From an uncultured Bacteroidales bacterium (GTDB taxonomy: Bacteria; Bacteroidota; Bacteroidia; Bacteroidales; Bacteroidaceae), in NCBI GenBank assembly GCA_902763885.1, contig CACWTU010000004.1, positions 1 to 64,000 of the forward strand: a stretch of 64,000 nucleotides of DNA. Reading direction: 5' to 3'. This document shows positions 30,001-38,590 of the stretch, one piece after another; position 1 is the first letter of the stretch, and the number at the start of each line of letters is the position of its first letter. The notes under the pieces were generated by a model. The model did not search any database. It saw only the letters and a list, made by a program, of their open reading frames with translations, and was not told the origin of the DNA. Position numbers and translations under genes: made by a program.

Positions 30001-30529
30001 GGTTCAGGTTGTATGTCTGGCCGGTACGTGTCTCATTGAAATGTGTGCTCTCACCGCGTATGGTAACGACCGGAATACTCAGCGCCTCCTCCTTAAGTAT
30101 CACATTGAAATTGTAATCCTTACCCATAGAGAGCACTACGTTGTCATAAGCCACATCCTGATAACCCAGGAACGACACCGTCACCAGATACTTGCCGGGC
30201 TTAAGTCCCGACAGAGAGAATACGCCGTACTTATTGGCTACAGCGCCATAGAAAGCGCCCGTCTCATTGTTTGTAACTACAACGGATGCTGCCTGGAGAG
30301 GCTCACCCTCGGAATCTTTCACTGTACCGCTTATGGATGCGGTAGTGTTCTGTGCCGATGCACCCACGCTGGCAAACAACAACACGCATAGGCACACAAA
30401 CCTGATGAGTCTGAATGACATACTGCCGGCCATAGCCGAAAAACTGAACTCGGATGTCTCATTCACGCCCTTGGCACAAATGAGTTTTGCAGGCGCGATA
30501 ACACCTGACAGGACTGTTTTGATACTCAT
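27083..30529 (-). CDS. TonB-dependent receptor under FMN riboswitch control (candidate flavin receptor)
   Basis: An Oar-like outer-membrane receptor of about 1148 residues. After a signal peptide (MSFRLIRFVCLCVLLFASV...ASAQ) come a carboxypeptidase-regulatory-like domain (ASISGTVKDSEGEPLQAAS...GYQD), a plug domain (LTIDGAVMNNSFGL...GGINVITKSGTN), and a large beta barrel ending in LGIKLIFD. An FMN aptamer (30530-30642) directly precedes the ATG at 30529, which has GGGAG eight bases upstream. That start puts 36 extra residues before the signal peptide; an alternative start at 30421 removes them but lacks a ribosome site. Control by FMN points to flavin uptake; this is inference. Confidence 0.85.
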   Translation of the reverse strand: MSIKTVLSGVIAPAKLICAKGVNETSEFSFSAMAGSMSFRLIRFVCLCVLLFASVGASAQNTTASISGTVKDSEGEPLQAASVVVTNNETGAFYGAVANKYGVFSLSGLKPGKYLVTVSFLGYQDVAYDNVVLSMGKDYNFNVILKEEALSIPVVTIRGESTHFNETRTGQTYNLNRESMALLPSVNRSMLDYTRLSPYSGIENAMAGRDGRGTTLTIDGAVMNNSFGLSADLPGAGTPISIDAVEEMQVAIAPYDVRQSNFTGGGINVITKSGTNTLKATAYSYFHNEKMRGNTIDGIDLGDRVSNSKTTVGLTLGGPIVKDKLFFFVNAEYVTTPGPITEYKLSDDGVGDDASKVSRVTAADMEQFATALKAYGYDAGGYDLTNGDQTNTKVLARLDWNINNNHNLMLRYNWTGNKQWSAPNARSTVGAKAASERISKNSYVFLNNCYTINDNAWSAVAELNSRLSGKMSNKFSASVSDVSNLRGSESDWFPHIDIRKDGDAFMSAGYELFTNGTGNYVRTYNMSDHIRWTLAHSTITAGLSYQYQKGATNYRMYGTSYYRYNSLEDFVNQAAPAAFGMTYTYDGVDDPASRTSFGQTAAFLQAESHITDKFTLTYGLRADHMQYYEPLETNESFKALDWTGHFYAPGQAPADYSSPVIDNGKWPKSNIQISPRIGFNWDINDERTLKMHGGAGLFTGRIPLVFFATIPNSSGMLQNTVMFTNEGDAFLNGLKNNFLYTESSLRNYIQQQGLPMTANPNPVLKGASITGIESDFKLPQVFKTSLAFDYEPDLAFPLTVSVEGIYNKDINAVYIENYNLPDENAASRFNGADNRFNYNTVAPVNSTVSKSGGAMVISNTDKGYSWSLGATLKAEPVNNLKTEISYIHQVSMSVQDMKGSALNSAWGNTPNVNSPNELVLRPSAYVIPDKVSAMVTYRFGYSRNRFMSTEAGLFYTGYSAGTYSYTYTNDMNGDGIANDLIWIPANKEDIRFVANGSITAEAQQQAFWDFVNQDGYLSSHKGEYADANAARMPWLNRFDLHLAQNFNIAALRGSKRSNETLQLSLDIMNVGNLLNSSWGVMQTPAACNNGKILTMYADNQGKPILDAEGRPQFTMATNKEGLVSKTFDMDKSNTNCWYLQLGIKLIFD

Positions 30530-30642
30530 AAATTCTTCTCCCATCCAGACTATACTGTCGGTACCGTAATCGCAACGGTTCAACCTTTCGGCTCGCGGAC
30601 TCTACCGCCGGTCGGGGAATTGCGCCCCACCCTGAAAAATTT
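30530..30642 (-). promoter_or_regulatory. FMN riboswitch (RFN element)
   Basis: The minus strand carries the RFN landmarks in order: AGGGTGGGGCGCAATTCCCC, GACCGGCGGTAGAGTCCGCG, CGATTACGGTACCGACAG and TAGTCTGGATGGGAGAAGAA. The closing stem P1 pairs AAATTTTTC (30634-30642) with GAAGAATTT (30530-30538), nine pairs. The 3' strand of P1 touches the ATG at 30529 and holds the ribosome site, so FMN binding should block translation of the receptor. Confidence 0.95.
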
Positions 30643-30710
30643 CGACTGCAAATTTCCGCTTTCTAGATGACTCCAGCAAGCATTTTATGCTAAAAAAGGT
30701 AAAGTTTAAA

Positions 30711-30742
30711 CAAAGAAACCGCTCCTCCTAATAGAGAAGCGG
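30711..30742 (-). terminator. Probable aspS terminator
   Basis: On the minus strand CCGCTTCTC and GGAGGAGCGG pair with one mismatch, followed by TTTCTTTGTTT. It lies between aspS and the FMN aptamer. Confidence 0.5.
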
Positions 30743-30750
30743 CTAAAGTA

Positions 30751-30778
30751 GTACAATTGGGGTCTGTCCCCTTTTGTA
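30751..30778. repeat. Hybrid palindrome at aspS stop
   Basis: The left arm GTACAATTGGGG matches the palindrome at 27044, and the right arm CCCCTTTTGTA matches that at 14605. The arms therefore pair imperfectly, as if built from two members of the family. It abuts the aspS stop (30779-30781). Confidence 0.6.
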
Positions 30779-32533
30779 TCATTTTACATCAACCTTGAGC
30801 TGAAGCTCATCAAGCTGGGACTGATCCAGAGGACCGGGGGCATCCAGCATGACGTCGCGACCTGAGTTGTTCTTGGGGAATGCGATGCAGTCACGGATGC
30901 TGTCCAGGCCTGCAAAGATGCTTACAAAGCGGTCAAGACCGAATGCCAAACCACCGTGAGGAGGTGCACCGAACTTGAAGGCGTTCATCAGGAAGCCGAA
31001 TTTGGCCTGAGCCTGCTCCGGTGTAAAGCCTAAGATCTTGAATATTGTAGCCTGAAGCTTGCTGTCATGGATACGGATAGAGCCACCACCAACCTCGATA
31101 CCGTTAATAACCATATCATATGCATTGGCGCGAACACTTGCGGGATCGGTATCAAGCAGAGGAACATCCTCAGGTTTGGGGCTAGTGAACGGATGGTGCA
31201 TAGCCATGAGACGGTTCTCCTCATCACTCCACTCGTACATCGGGAAATCAATAACCCAAAGGCATTTGAACTGGTTCTTGTTGCGAAGACCCAACTCGTC
31301 GGCAACCTTGAGGCGTAATTCGGATAGCTGTTTGCGCGTTTTCATTGCGTCATCACCGCTCAGAATCAGTATAAGGTCACCGGCCTCAGCGTTCATGGCA
31401 GCCTTAAGCTGCTGTAGAACCTCCTGACTGTAGAATTTGTCAACGCTTGATTTTACAGAGCCGTCAGCCTCAACGCGAGCGTAAACCATACCCTTGGCAC
31501 CTATCTGAGGACGCTTTACATACTCAGTAAGAGCATCAATCTGCTTGCGTGTATATGTAGCCGCACCCTTTGCACAGATACCGCCTATGTATGCGGCACT
31601 GTCAAATACGCCGAATCCGTAGCCCTTGAGCACATCCATGAGCTCTACAAAGTGCATGTCAAAGCGCAGGTCAGGTTTATCACTGCCGTAGTATTTCATT
31701 GCATCCTGCCAGGTCATACGCTGGAAGGGCTCCTTGAAATCAATGCCAAGAATGCTCTTGAACAGGTGCTTGGCCATAGCCTCAAATATCTGGAGTATAT
31801 CCTCCTGCTCCACAAATGACATCTCGCAGTCAATTTGGGTGAATTCAGGCTGACGGTCGGCACGCAGGTCCTCGTCACGGAAGCACTTGGCTATCTGGAA
31901 GTAACGGTCAAAACCTGATACCATAAGCAACTGCTTAAGGATCTGGGGGCTCTGAGGCAGAGCATAGAACTGACCGGGATTCATGCGTGAAGGAACCACA
32001 AAGTCACGAGCACCCTCAGGGGTTGAGTTGATAAGAATAGGAGTCTCAACCTCCATAAAGTTCAGGTCATCCAGGAATTTGCGTATCTCCATAACCATCT
32101 TGTGGCGCAGCTCAAGGTTCTTGCGTACACACTGGCGGCGCAGGTCAAGATAGCGGTATTTCATACGCAGGTCATCACCGCCGTCGGTCTCATCCTCAAT
32201 GGTAAAGGGAGGCGTATCGGCAGCATTGATAACGTTCAGATTATCAACCAGTATCTCTATATCACCTGTAGGGATCTTGGAGTTCTTGCTTGAACGCTCG
32301 CTTACCTTTCCGGTCACCTGGATAACGTACTCGCGTCCCAGACGGCTGGCCTGCTCGCAAAGTGCGGCATTGGTAGCATCGTCAAATACAAGTTGGGTTA
32401 TGCCGTAGCGGTCACGCAGGTCAACAAAGACCATTCCACCCATTTTCCTTACTCTCTGCACCCATCCGGCCAGCGTAACAACAGTGCCGGCATCGGTTAG
32501 GCGTAACTCTCCACAAGTTTTTGATCTGAACAT
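30779..32533 (-). CDS. aspS: Aspartyl-tRNA synthetase
   Basis: A 584-residue class IIb enzyme charging tRNA-Asp. The N-terminal OB fold ([18 protein letters not shown]) binds the anticodon. The catalytic core has the QSPQ flipping loop, motif 2 [18 protein letters not shown] and motif 3 GLDRFVS. The GAD insertion domain (about 290-410) is present, so this is the bacterial long form. It is a single gene with a -7 box at 32559. Confidence 0.97.
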   Translation of the reverse strand: MFRSKTCGELRLTDAGTVVTLAGWVQRVRKMGGMVFVDLRDRYGITQLVFDDATNAALCEQASRLGREYVIQVTGKVSERSSKNSKIPTGDIEILVDNLNVINAADTPPFTIEDETDGGDDLRMKYRYLDLRRQCVRKNLELRHKMVMEIRKFLDDLNFMEVETPILINSTPEGARDFVVPSRMNPGQFYALPQSPQILKQLLMVSGFDRYFQIAKCFRDEDLRADRQPEFTQIDCEMSFVEQEDILQIFEAMAKHLFKSILGIDFKEPFQRMTWQDAMKYYGSDKPDLRFDMHFVELMDVLKGYGFGVFDSAAYIGGICAKGAATYTRKQIDALTEYVKRPQIGAKGMVYARVEADGSVKSSVDKFYSQEVLQQLKAAMNAEAGDLILILSGDDAMKTRKQLSELRLKVADELGLRNKNQFKCLWVIDFPMYEWSDEENRLMAMHHPFTSPKPEDVPLLDTDPASVRANAYDMVINGIEVGGGSIRIHDSKLQATIFKILGFTPEQAQAKFGFLMNAFKFGAPPHGGLAFGLDRFVSIFAGLDSIRDCIAFPKNNSGRDVMLDAPGPLDQSQLDELQLKVDVK

Positions 32534-32558
32534 ATAGTCAATTCCTTAAAAAGACCTG

Positions 32559-32566
32559 CAAATTTA
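32559..32566 (-). promoter_or_regulatory. -7 box of aspS promoter
   Basis: The minus strand reads TAAATTTG, an exact -7 match, 26 bases before the aspS start. No -33 was seen. Confidence 0.45.
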
Positions 32567-32673
32567 CCCTTTTGTTTGATAATTGCATAACAGAAACCTC
32601 TTATTGATGGAAAATTATTAACTTCGCCCGGTTTTTATATATAATTAAGGTATAAACTAACAAAGCCATTATA

Positions 32674-33033
32674 ATGAAAAAGAGCTATTTCCGCTTGTCA
32701 TTGGTACTTATTGCTGTACTTGTCATGTTTTCAGGTTGCCGTAAGGATGAATATGATGAAGATCTGTTGATAGGTTCATGGAGTACCAGTACCTGGAGCT
32801 ACGTCTTTCATGACAACCATACAGGTTCTCGTGAACAGAGAGGTAGAAGACAAGATTTTACCTGGAGGTTGGATGATGATGAACTTGAACTCCAATTTGA
32901 AGGCTACGAAATAGGTGAATCCGAAATAGTTGCTTTCACTGTTTACATTGTCAAGGAGCTTAAAGAAACCAGAATGGAAGCTTATGACAGAGCAGATGAT
33001 TCTAAGACGATAATAATATTCACTAAGAAATAA
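32674..33033 (+). CDS. Small lipoprotein, lipocalin-like
   Basis: A 119-residue protein with a lipoprotein signal ending in FSGCRKD. The mature part starts LLIGSWSTSTWSYVF and continues with alternating beta strands, a pattern like lipocalin-type lipoproteins of Bacteroidetes. The stop overlaps the start of the AsmA-like gene (TAATG), so the two are translated together. Function is unknown. Confidence 0.7.
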   Translation: MKKSYFRLSLVLIAVLVMFSGCRKDEYDEDLLIGSWSTSTWSYVFHDNHTGSREQRGRRQDFTWRLDDDELELQFEGYEIGESEIVAFTVYIVKELKETRMEAYDRADDSKTIIIFTKK

Positions 33034-36000
33034 TGAAACCTATATTGAAAAAGACCCTTAAGATCTCAGGAATAACCTTGGGTTCTATTGTAGGTTTGTT
33101 ACTCATAGCAGTCCTGCTGGTCTGCATATTGGTGTTTACCTCTTCCGGTCTGACAAATGTCGCGCAGAAAGCCATTGACAAATATTCCCCTGCCCGCGCC
33201 AAGCTTGATTATGTTGATCTTAAGCTTGTCAAATCATATCCATTCCTGGGATTCCGTCTTAATGGTCTTGTAGTATATGATGACATGGAGAGTTCTCCGT
33301 TTGATACTCTTGCCGCCATTGACGAATTTACGGTAACCGTTGATTTCAAGACCCTCTACAAGGAGAACAAGATCATTCTCACCAATCTGTTCATTGACGG
33401 TGTTGAAGCCAACCTATTCACAGCAGCCGACGGCAGTTCCAACCTGGACGTATTTGGCAGTTCTGATAAGGAAAAGCCAGAAAAAGAAGAGAGCGGAATG
33501 GATATCTATGCTGATTTGCAAAAGATATCCATCAATCGCATCAATGCCGCCTACAAAGATCTGTCATCAGGCATAGATGCCGGAATCAAAGACCTTGGAT
33601 TAGATGTAAAAGGGCTTATCAATTATGACAGCCTTGATGTAAAGACAACGGTAAAACTGGCATCGGTCAACGCCGCCATCAAGAATGATTCAATTGACGT
33701 AAGCGCATACCTCAACAATTTCAAGGTAAATGCCGAACTTTCAAAATATGACAAAGAAGTTAGCGCAGAACTCACCTTGGACCTTAAAGAGACACAGGCA
33801 ACAATGGACAACATCCAGGCAAGCCTCAACAATCTCAAACTTGTTCTGAACAATGCAAACTGCTGTTTGGGAGATAAAGGTTTAAAGGATCTTATGGCCG
33901 GTTTACGCATCACTGCTACAGATCTTAGATACTCAACTGATGGTATGGTTACAAAGACCGGGAACATAGAAATCAAGACCGACAAGGCAATGATTGCAGG
34001 TGACAGTGCCAATATATCCGGATTTTCTTTTGATTCCCGTAACATTACGCTCCAAATGGAGGATTCCATCGGAACAACGACCAAAGCCAGTATAGAAAAA
34101 CTGCTATTAGGTCTTGAGGGTGCCCTTAAGCTTGATATGAGCAATCTCAATACCGATGTAACCGTTGATATTGAAGGAACAGTCTATGACCAGGATGGCC
34201 AGGATCCAAAGAATGTCATTTCAGACAAGCTCTCATTCAAGGCTAACGGCAGCATCCAGGGTGAAGATATTTCACTGCTTTCAGAGCTCTATACCCCGTC
34301 AGTAAAGGTGGAAATGGATAGCAACCTGCTTGTTCCCGGGTGGTCTGTCGGTTTGACCCTACCTGTTGAAACCAACAAGAAGATAACCCGATTCAATATC
34401 AAAGAAGGTGCCAATGTCAGTATTGACGGCCAACAGATTGCATTCAACGCCAACGGCACTTTGGGCGGAAGCAGCAAGGTTGCCGGACGCGCAAGAATCA
34501 ACACCCCGCGTGAACTGAGTATTGATCGACTCATATCAATGATACCTGAATCATTCCAGAGTGCACTTGATGGAATTGACGTTCACGGCAATGTGGGACT
34601 GGACATCAACGTTAAGGGCGCTTTAGCCGATAACGGCCCGGTGTTGGACAATGCCATGGCCAACATTTCACTTAAGAATCTTGAGGCCAGCGTAAATGAT
34701 TCCCTCAAAGCATCTTCGGGTAATTTATCTCTGCAAGCCACATATCCAAGCCGCATAGCTGTTGACAAAAAACGCCAGACAGCCGATGTCACTGTCAAAG
34801 CCTCAAATCTTGATGTATCTATGGTTGACTCCACCACAATAAACGCATCATTTGATAACCTCAGCCTGAGTGCCTCTGCAGCCGGTTTGAACGAACAGGT
34901 AGATAAAATGAATGTCCTTGTTGACCTTAGTATAGATAAGCTTGAATGTGATATGGATACCATATTCGGCTCCATCAACAAACCCGTAATCACACTTAAC
35001 ATGGCACCGGCCGATGGCACTATAGCAATGAAGGCTGACATAGGATTTAACGGATTATCGGCTACTATGGGAAGTGCCCTGTCTGCAACATTGGGTTCAA
35101 CCTCGTTACAGACTATGGCACAATATGACTCAACAAAGGTTGAGATCCTGAATAAATGGAATCCTCAAGTCAAAATGATGCTCAATGACGGCCAGTTGGA
35201 AATGTTTGAATCTCCCATATGTCTCAAGACGCTTGATTTTGACTTCTCCTTAGGCCGATTCTACATTAATGAATGTCGTGCTGAAATTGATGATTCCGAC
35301 ATTCAGTTATGGGGAGACATATATAACATAGGTGAATTCTTTGATGAAAAAGGACTGCTGACCGGTGAGTTATATCTGGAATCTGACCACATGAACCTGA
35401 ACAGACTTATGGCACTGACAGGCGATTCCGAAGAATCTGAAACCGTTCAAGACGCCGTACAGGATATTGAAGCCGGTAAGGATACAATCAGTACGGGACC
35501 TATCATGATACCTAAAGGCATAGATCTCACCCTTTATACCAACCTGTCCAAGATTGATTTCAATGAACATACATTCAATAACGTAGGCGGTGACGTTTCA
35601 ATCAAGGACGGCGTAATTACGCTTCAGGAACTTGGATTCTCATCCAAGGCTGCCGAGATGCAACTTACAGCAATCTACCGTACACCTAATGTTGAAGACC
35701 GTTTCATGGAACTTGACTTCCATCTGCTGGACATTGAGATAGATGAACTCATTGACCTTGTTCCTGCTGTTGATTCAATCGTTCCTATGTTGAAGGCTCT
35801 TTCAGGTAAGGCACAGTTCCATCTGTCTGCCCAGACATATCTGGAACCGGATTACATTACGCACGGACCTCTCTATCCGGAGATGTTCACCCTGATAGGT
35901 AACGCTGTAATTGAAGGTGCAGACCTCGTTGTACTTGACTGTGAGATGTTTGACGGTATCAAGCGCAAACTGCTTATGAGCAAGGATGCAAAACCTGTCA

Positions 36001-36386
36001 TAGACAGTTTGGATGTTGAACTTCAGGTACTTGACGGTAAGGTTGACCTCTATCCTACCCGCATCAAGATGGACCGCTATGAAGCAATTATCAGTGGCCG
36101 CCACAATATCGATGCCGGCCTGAGTTGCAACTACAATATCTCACTTACCAAGTGTCCGTTGCCATTACGATTAGGTGTAACCATAAGCGGACCGCTTAGT
36201 GATATTGCAGCATTCCCGATTCGTCATATTAAGGTGGGACGTGCTCAGTATGACAAGATGTATACTCCTGCAAAGGGCAAGGCAGAAGAAGCTATCCTGC
36301 GCCGCAAGAACGCCATTATGGAAGCTGCCCGCTCTAACGTGCGGCCCCGCTCATCGTTCAAGCACGTGGCTAAAGGTAATAATTGA
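33033..36386 (+). CDS. AsmA-family protein
   Basis: A 1117-residue protein with one N-terminal membrane helix (about residues 9-33), then a very long repetitive beta-rich domain, and a C-terminal AsmA-like segment (NYNISLTKCPLPLRLGVTISGPLSDI). AsmA-type proteins span the periplasm as grooved bridges and are linked to lipid transport to the outer membrane. The ATG overlaps the stop of the lipoprotein gene by one base. The TGA stop lies inside the first ATTGAGA unit of a repeat array. Confidence 0.88.
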   Translation: MKPILKKTLKISGITLGSIVGLLLIAVLLVCILVFTSSGLTNVAQKAIDKYSPARAKLDYVDLKLVKSYPFLGFRLNGLVVYDDMESSPFDTLAAIDEFTVTVDFKTLYKENKIILTNLFIDGVEANLFTAADGSSNLDVFGSSDKEKPEKEESGMDIYADLQKISINRINAAYKDLSSGIDAGIKDLGLDVKGLINYDSLDVKTTVKLASVNAAIKNDSIDVSAYLNNFKVNAELSKYDKEVSAELTLDLKETQATMDNIQASLNNLKLVLNNANCCLGDKGLKDLMAGLRITATDLRYSTDGMVTKTGNIEIKTDKAMIAGDSANISGFSFDSRNITLQMEDSIGTTTKASIEKLLLGLEGALKLDMSNLNTDVTVDIEGTVYDQDGQDPKNVISDKLSFKANGSIQGEDISLLSELYTPSVKVEMDSNLLVPGWSVGLTLPVETNKKITRFNIKEGANVSIDGQQIAFNANGTLGGSSKVAGRARINTPRELSIDRLISMIPESFQSALDGIDVHGNVGLDINVKGALADNGPVLDNAMANISLKNLEASVNDSLKASSGNLSLQATYPSRIAVDKKRQTADVTVKASNLDVSMVDSTTINASFDNLSLSASAAGLNEQVDKMNVLVDLSIDKLECDMDTIFGSINKPVITLNMAPADGTIAMKADIGFNGLSATMGSALSATLGSTSLQTMAQYDSTKVEILNKWNPQVKMMLNDGQLEMFESPICLKTLDFDFSLGRFYINECRAEIDDSDIQLWGDIYNIGEFFDEKGLLTGELYLESDHMNLNRLMALTGDSEESETVQDAVQDIEAGKDTISTGPIMIPKGIDLTLYTNLSKIDFNEHTFNNVGGDVSIKDGVITLQELGFSSKAAEMQLTAIYRTPNVEDRFMELDFHLLDIEIDELIDLVPAVDSIVPMLKALSGKAQFHLSAQTYLEPDYITHGPLYPEMFTLIGNAVIEGADLVVLDCEMFDGIKRKLLMSKDAKPVIDSLDVELQVLDGKVDLYPTRIKMDRYEAIISGRHNIDAGLSCNYNISLTKCPLPLRLGVTISGPLSDIAAFPIRHIKVGRAQYDKMYTPAKGKAEEAILRRKNAIMEAARSNVRPRSSFKHVAKGNN

Positions 36387-36524
36387 GAATTGAAAATTGA
36401 AAATTGAGAATTATAAAAAGGGTTCGGAAAAATTCCCGAACCCTTTTTAATGTCGCGGGAATTACACAGGAACTAATTACGCAGGTGCATGTAATTTTCA
36501 ATTTTCAATTCTCAATTCTCAATT
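36382..36524. repeat. ATTGARA inverted-array element 1
   Basis: Four ATTGARA units (36382-36409) face four inverted units (36493-36524, YTTCTCAAT type). Between them a 13-bp-arm hairpin (36415-36427/36436-36448, AAAAAGGGTTCGG) acts as terminator for both converging genes, and a conserved TGTCGCGGG...CGCAGGTGC segment follows. The element fills the entire gap between the AsmA and Na/Pi genes. Confidence 0.8.
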
Positions 36525-36528
36525 AACA

Positions 36529-38283
36529 TCACGCATTCAGTCCCGCCAGAGCCTGAGAGATATTAATCATAAAGTCACCCATGGTCTCCAGTTCCTGTAT
36601 CAGGTCAAAGTAATAAACACCTGCGGTGTAATCATATGATTTGACCTCCATATTCTTGAGGTGCTCCTCACGCAGACGGTCACGCATTACGTTAATGTCA
36701 TCCTCGGCCTGATATGCGTTTGATATGTCTGTTACGTTTGACATAGCCAGATTGGCATTCATAACGTTATAGGCATTCTGCATGGTGTCAAGCATCTCAT
36801 CAATGCGCTTTATCATAAGTTCGTTGAATACCTTGCTGTGGTCGCGCTTACGCTGCAGCAGACGTGAGATTGCTTCACCTGAATCACCTAATGACTCCAG
36901 TTCACCTATTATCTTGAAATAAGCCTTAACCTGCATACGTGCCTGCTCGGATATATCATTCTGGCTTACCTGGTTTAGATATGAAGCTATTTCAAACTCA
37001 ATGCGGTCTGTAATCTCCTCATATTTTACAAGTTTCTGCCTCAAATCCTCAAAATTGTCAGTCTCGGACTCATGGATAGCCTCGCGTACATATCCAAAAC
37101 CTTTGGTGCAGATTTCCGCATAATGGTTAATCTCCTTACGGGCTTCGGTAACGGACAATTCGGCCAGATTGGCGTTGCCCTTGCCGATATATACCAGATG
37201 GAACACCTCTTTCTCCTCTTCCTTGTTGGGCACCATCTTCATAACCAGTTTCTCCAGCTGCGGTATAAACCATACCAGGATAAGGGTTGTGATAACGTTG
37301 AACAGGGTGTGTACTATAGCCACGCTGTATGGCAGACTGCTGGCAAGTGCCGTCTGTGCCTTGAGAGCCTCGCCCTGCAGGCCTGTCTGGGAGAGTATGT
37401 TGAAATCGGCCGTAAGAGGATTGGGGAATCCGAAAGCCTCAACTATATACGCGTTAAGCATCATATACGGCCTGAACAATGCGATTACCAGTATTGAACC
37501 GAACAGATTGAATACCAGGTGCGCACGTGCCGTACGCTTGGAACTGACATTGGTTGACGTGGCGGCAAGGTTTGATGTAATTGTGGTGCCGATGTTCTCA
37601 CCCAATATGAATGCCACGGCATTGGGGAATGTAATCACGCCGCTTGACAGCAAAAGCATTGCAATGGTTGTAGCAGCGGCCGATGACTGAAGGCAGAATG
37701 TCATGACAGCACCTATAACGATGAAAATCAGTGTACTGAACGTGGTATGTGTCAATGGGGCCAGGAAATTGGTGACACCGTCACTGCGCAGTAACGGATC
37801 GGCATAACCTTTTACCATGCTTAATCCCAGGAACAAGAGTGCAAATCCTATCAGGAACGAACCGAAATCCTTGGTTTTCTGTTTCTTGAAGAAAGATGTA
37901 AGTACAAATCCTATAAATATGAGCGGGATTGCAATAGCTCCCAGGCTGAATGAACCGTCCATGCTGACAGCAAAGAGCCATGCCGTAACCGTGGTACCGA
38001 TATTGGCACCCATAATCACGCCAATGGCACTGCGCAATGTCATGAGTCCCGCATTTACAAAACTTACAAGCATAAGTGTAGTTGCGGTCGATGACTGCAC
38101 CAGAACAGTCACTAAAAAACCGGTAAACAGGCATTTACCGGTATTTGACGTCATCTTCTCAATAAATGAACGCAGGCCCTTGCCCGCAAATCTCTGAAGG
38201 CTGCTGCTCATCAGGCTCATACCCCAAAGGAAAAGGGCAAGACAGCCAAGAATAGTTAGAATTTGGTAGAATAATGTATTCAC
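36529..38283 (-). CDS. Na+/phosphate cotransporter with PhoU-like domain
   Basis: A 584-residue protein. The N-terminal half has two Na_Pi_cotrans repeats with the QSS motifs VLVQSSTATTL and FCLQSSAAATT and several helices. The C-terminal half (about 350-580) is cytoplasmic and helical, like PhoU. It imports phosphate with sodium or controls its flux. It is a single gene with a -7 box at 38345, ending beside the repeat element at 36382. Confidence 0.92.
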   Translation of the reverse strand: MNTLFYQILTILGCLALFLWGMSLMSSSLQRFAGKGLRSFIEKMTSNTGKCLFTGFLVTVLVQSSTATTLMLVSFVNAGLMTLRSAIGVIMGANIGTTVTAWLFAVSMDGSFSLGAIAIPLIFIGFVLTSFFKKQKTKDFGSFLIGFALLFLGLSMVKGYADPLLRSDGVTNFLAPLTHTTFSTLIFIVIGAVMTFCLQSSAAATTIAMLLLSSGVITFPNAVAFILGENIGTTITSNLAATSTNVSSKRTARAHLVFNLFGSILVIALFRPYMMLNAYIVEAFGFPNPLTADFNILSQTGLQGEALKAQTALASSLPYSVAIVHTLFNVITTLILVWFIPQLEKLVMKMVPNKEEEKEVFHLVYIGKGNANLAELSVTEARKEINHYAEICTKGFGYVREAIHESETDNFEDLRQKLVKYEEITDRIEFEIASYLNQVSQNDISEQARMQVKAYFKIIGELESLGDSGEAISRLLQRKRDHSKVFNELMIKRIDEMLDTMQNAYNVMNANLAMSNVTDISNAYQAEDDINVMRDRLREEHLKNMEVKSYDYTAGVYYFDLIQELETMGDFMINISQALAGLNA

Positions 38284-38344
38284 TTTTGTGTTGTTTTTGC
38301 ACCCAATTAGTGCGTCAAATAAAATAACCTCTAAAAAATCGAGA

Positions 38345-38374
38345 CAAAGGTAATATTTTCTTGTGGACTACAAA
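38345..38374 (-). promoter_or_regulatory. Promoter of Na/Pi cotransporter gene
   Basis: The minus strand has TTTG (38371-38374), 18 bases, then TACCTTTG (38345-38352). The -7 matches exactly; spacing is one base short of the usual 19-21. Confidence 0.55.
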
Positions 38375-38380
38375 ATATAA

Positions 38381-38590
38381 ATTGAGAATTGAAAATTGAA
38401 AATTAATACACAGAACCTGCGTAAAATGCCACGCACCGCATGGCCAATTAACTTCGTTGATTTTTGTCGCGTTCAATGGTCTTTACACCCCCTTCGGTTC
38501 CCCCGTTATCGGGGGACAGAAACGGCCAAACAAGCAAGCTTGATGGCTCTCACTGTTTCAATTTTCAATTCTCAATTCTCAATTCTCAAT
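38381..38590. repeat. ATTGARA inverted-array element 2
   Basis: Three ATTGARA units (38381-38401) face five inverted units (38556-38590). The inside is longer and different from elements 1 and 4, but carries CCTGCGTAA, the reverse complement of their TTACGCAGG, and TGTCGCG. The right array holds the stop codon of the MBL hydrolase. Confidence 0.75.

Noticed and set aside
30529-30583. Receptor start at 30583
   Set aside because: That ATG is inside the FMN aptamer, whose folded RNA is well supported.
36382-36524. ATTGARA arrays as a CRISPR array
   Set aside because: Units are 7 bp and directly tandem without spacers, in inverted pairs, and no cas genes are present.
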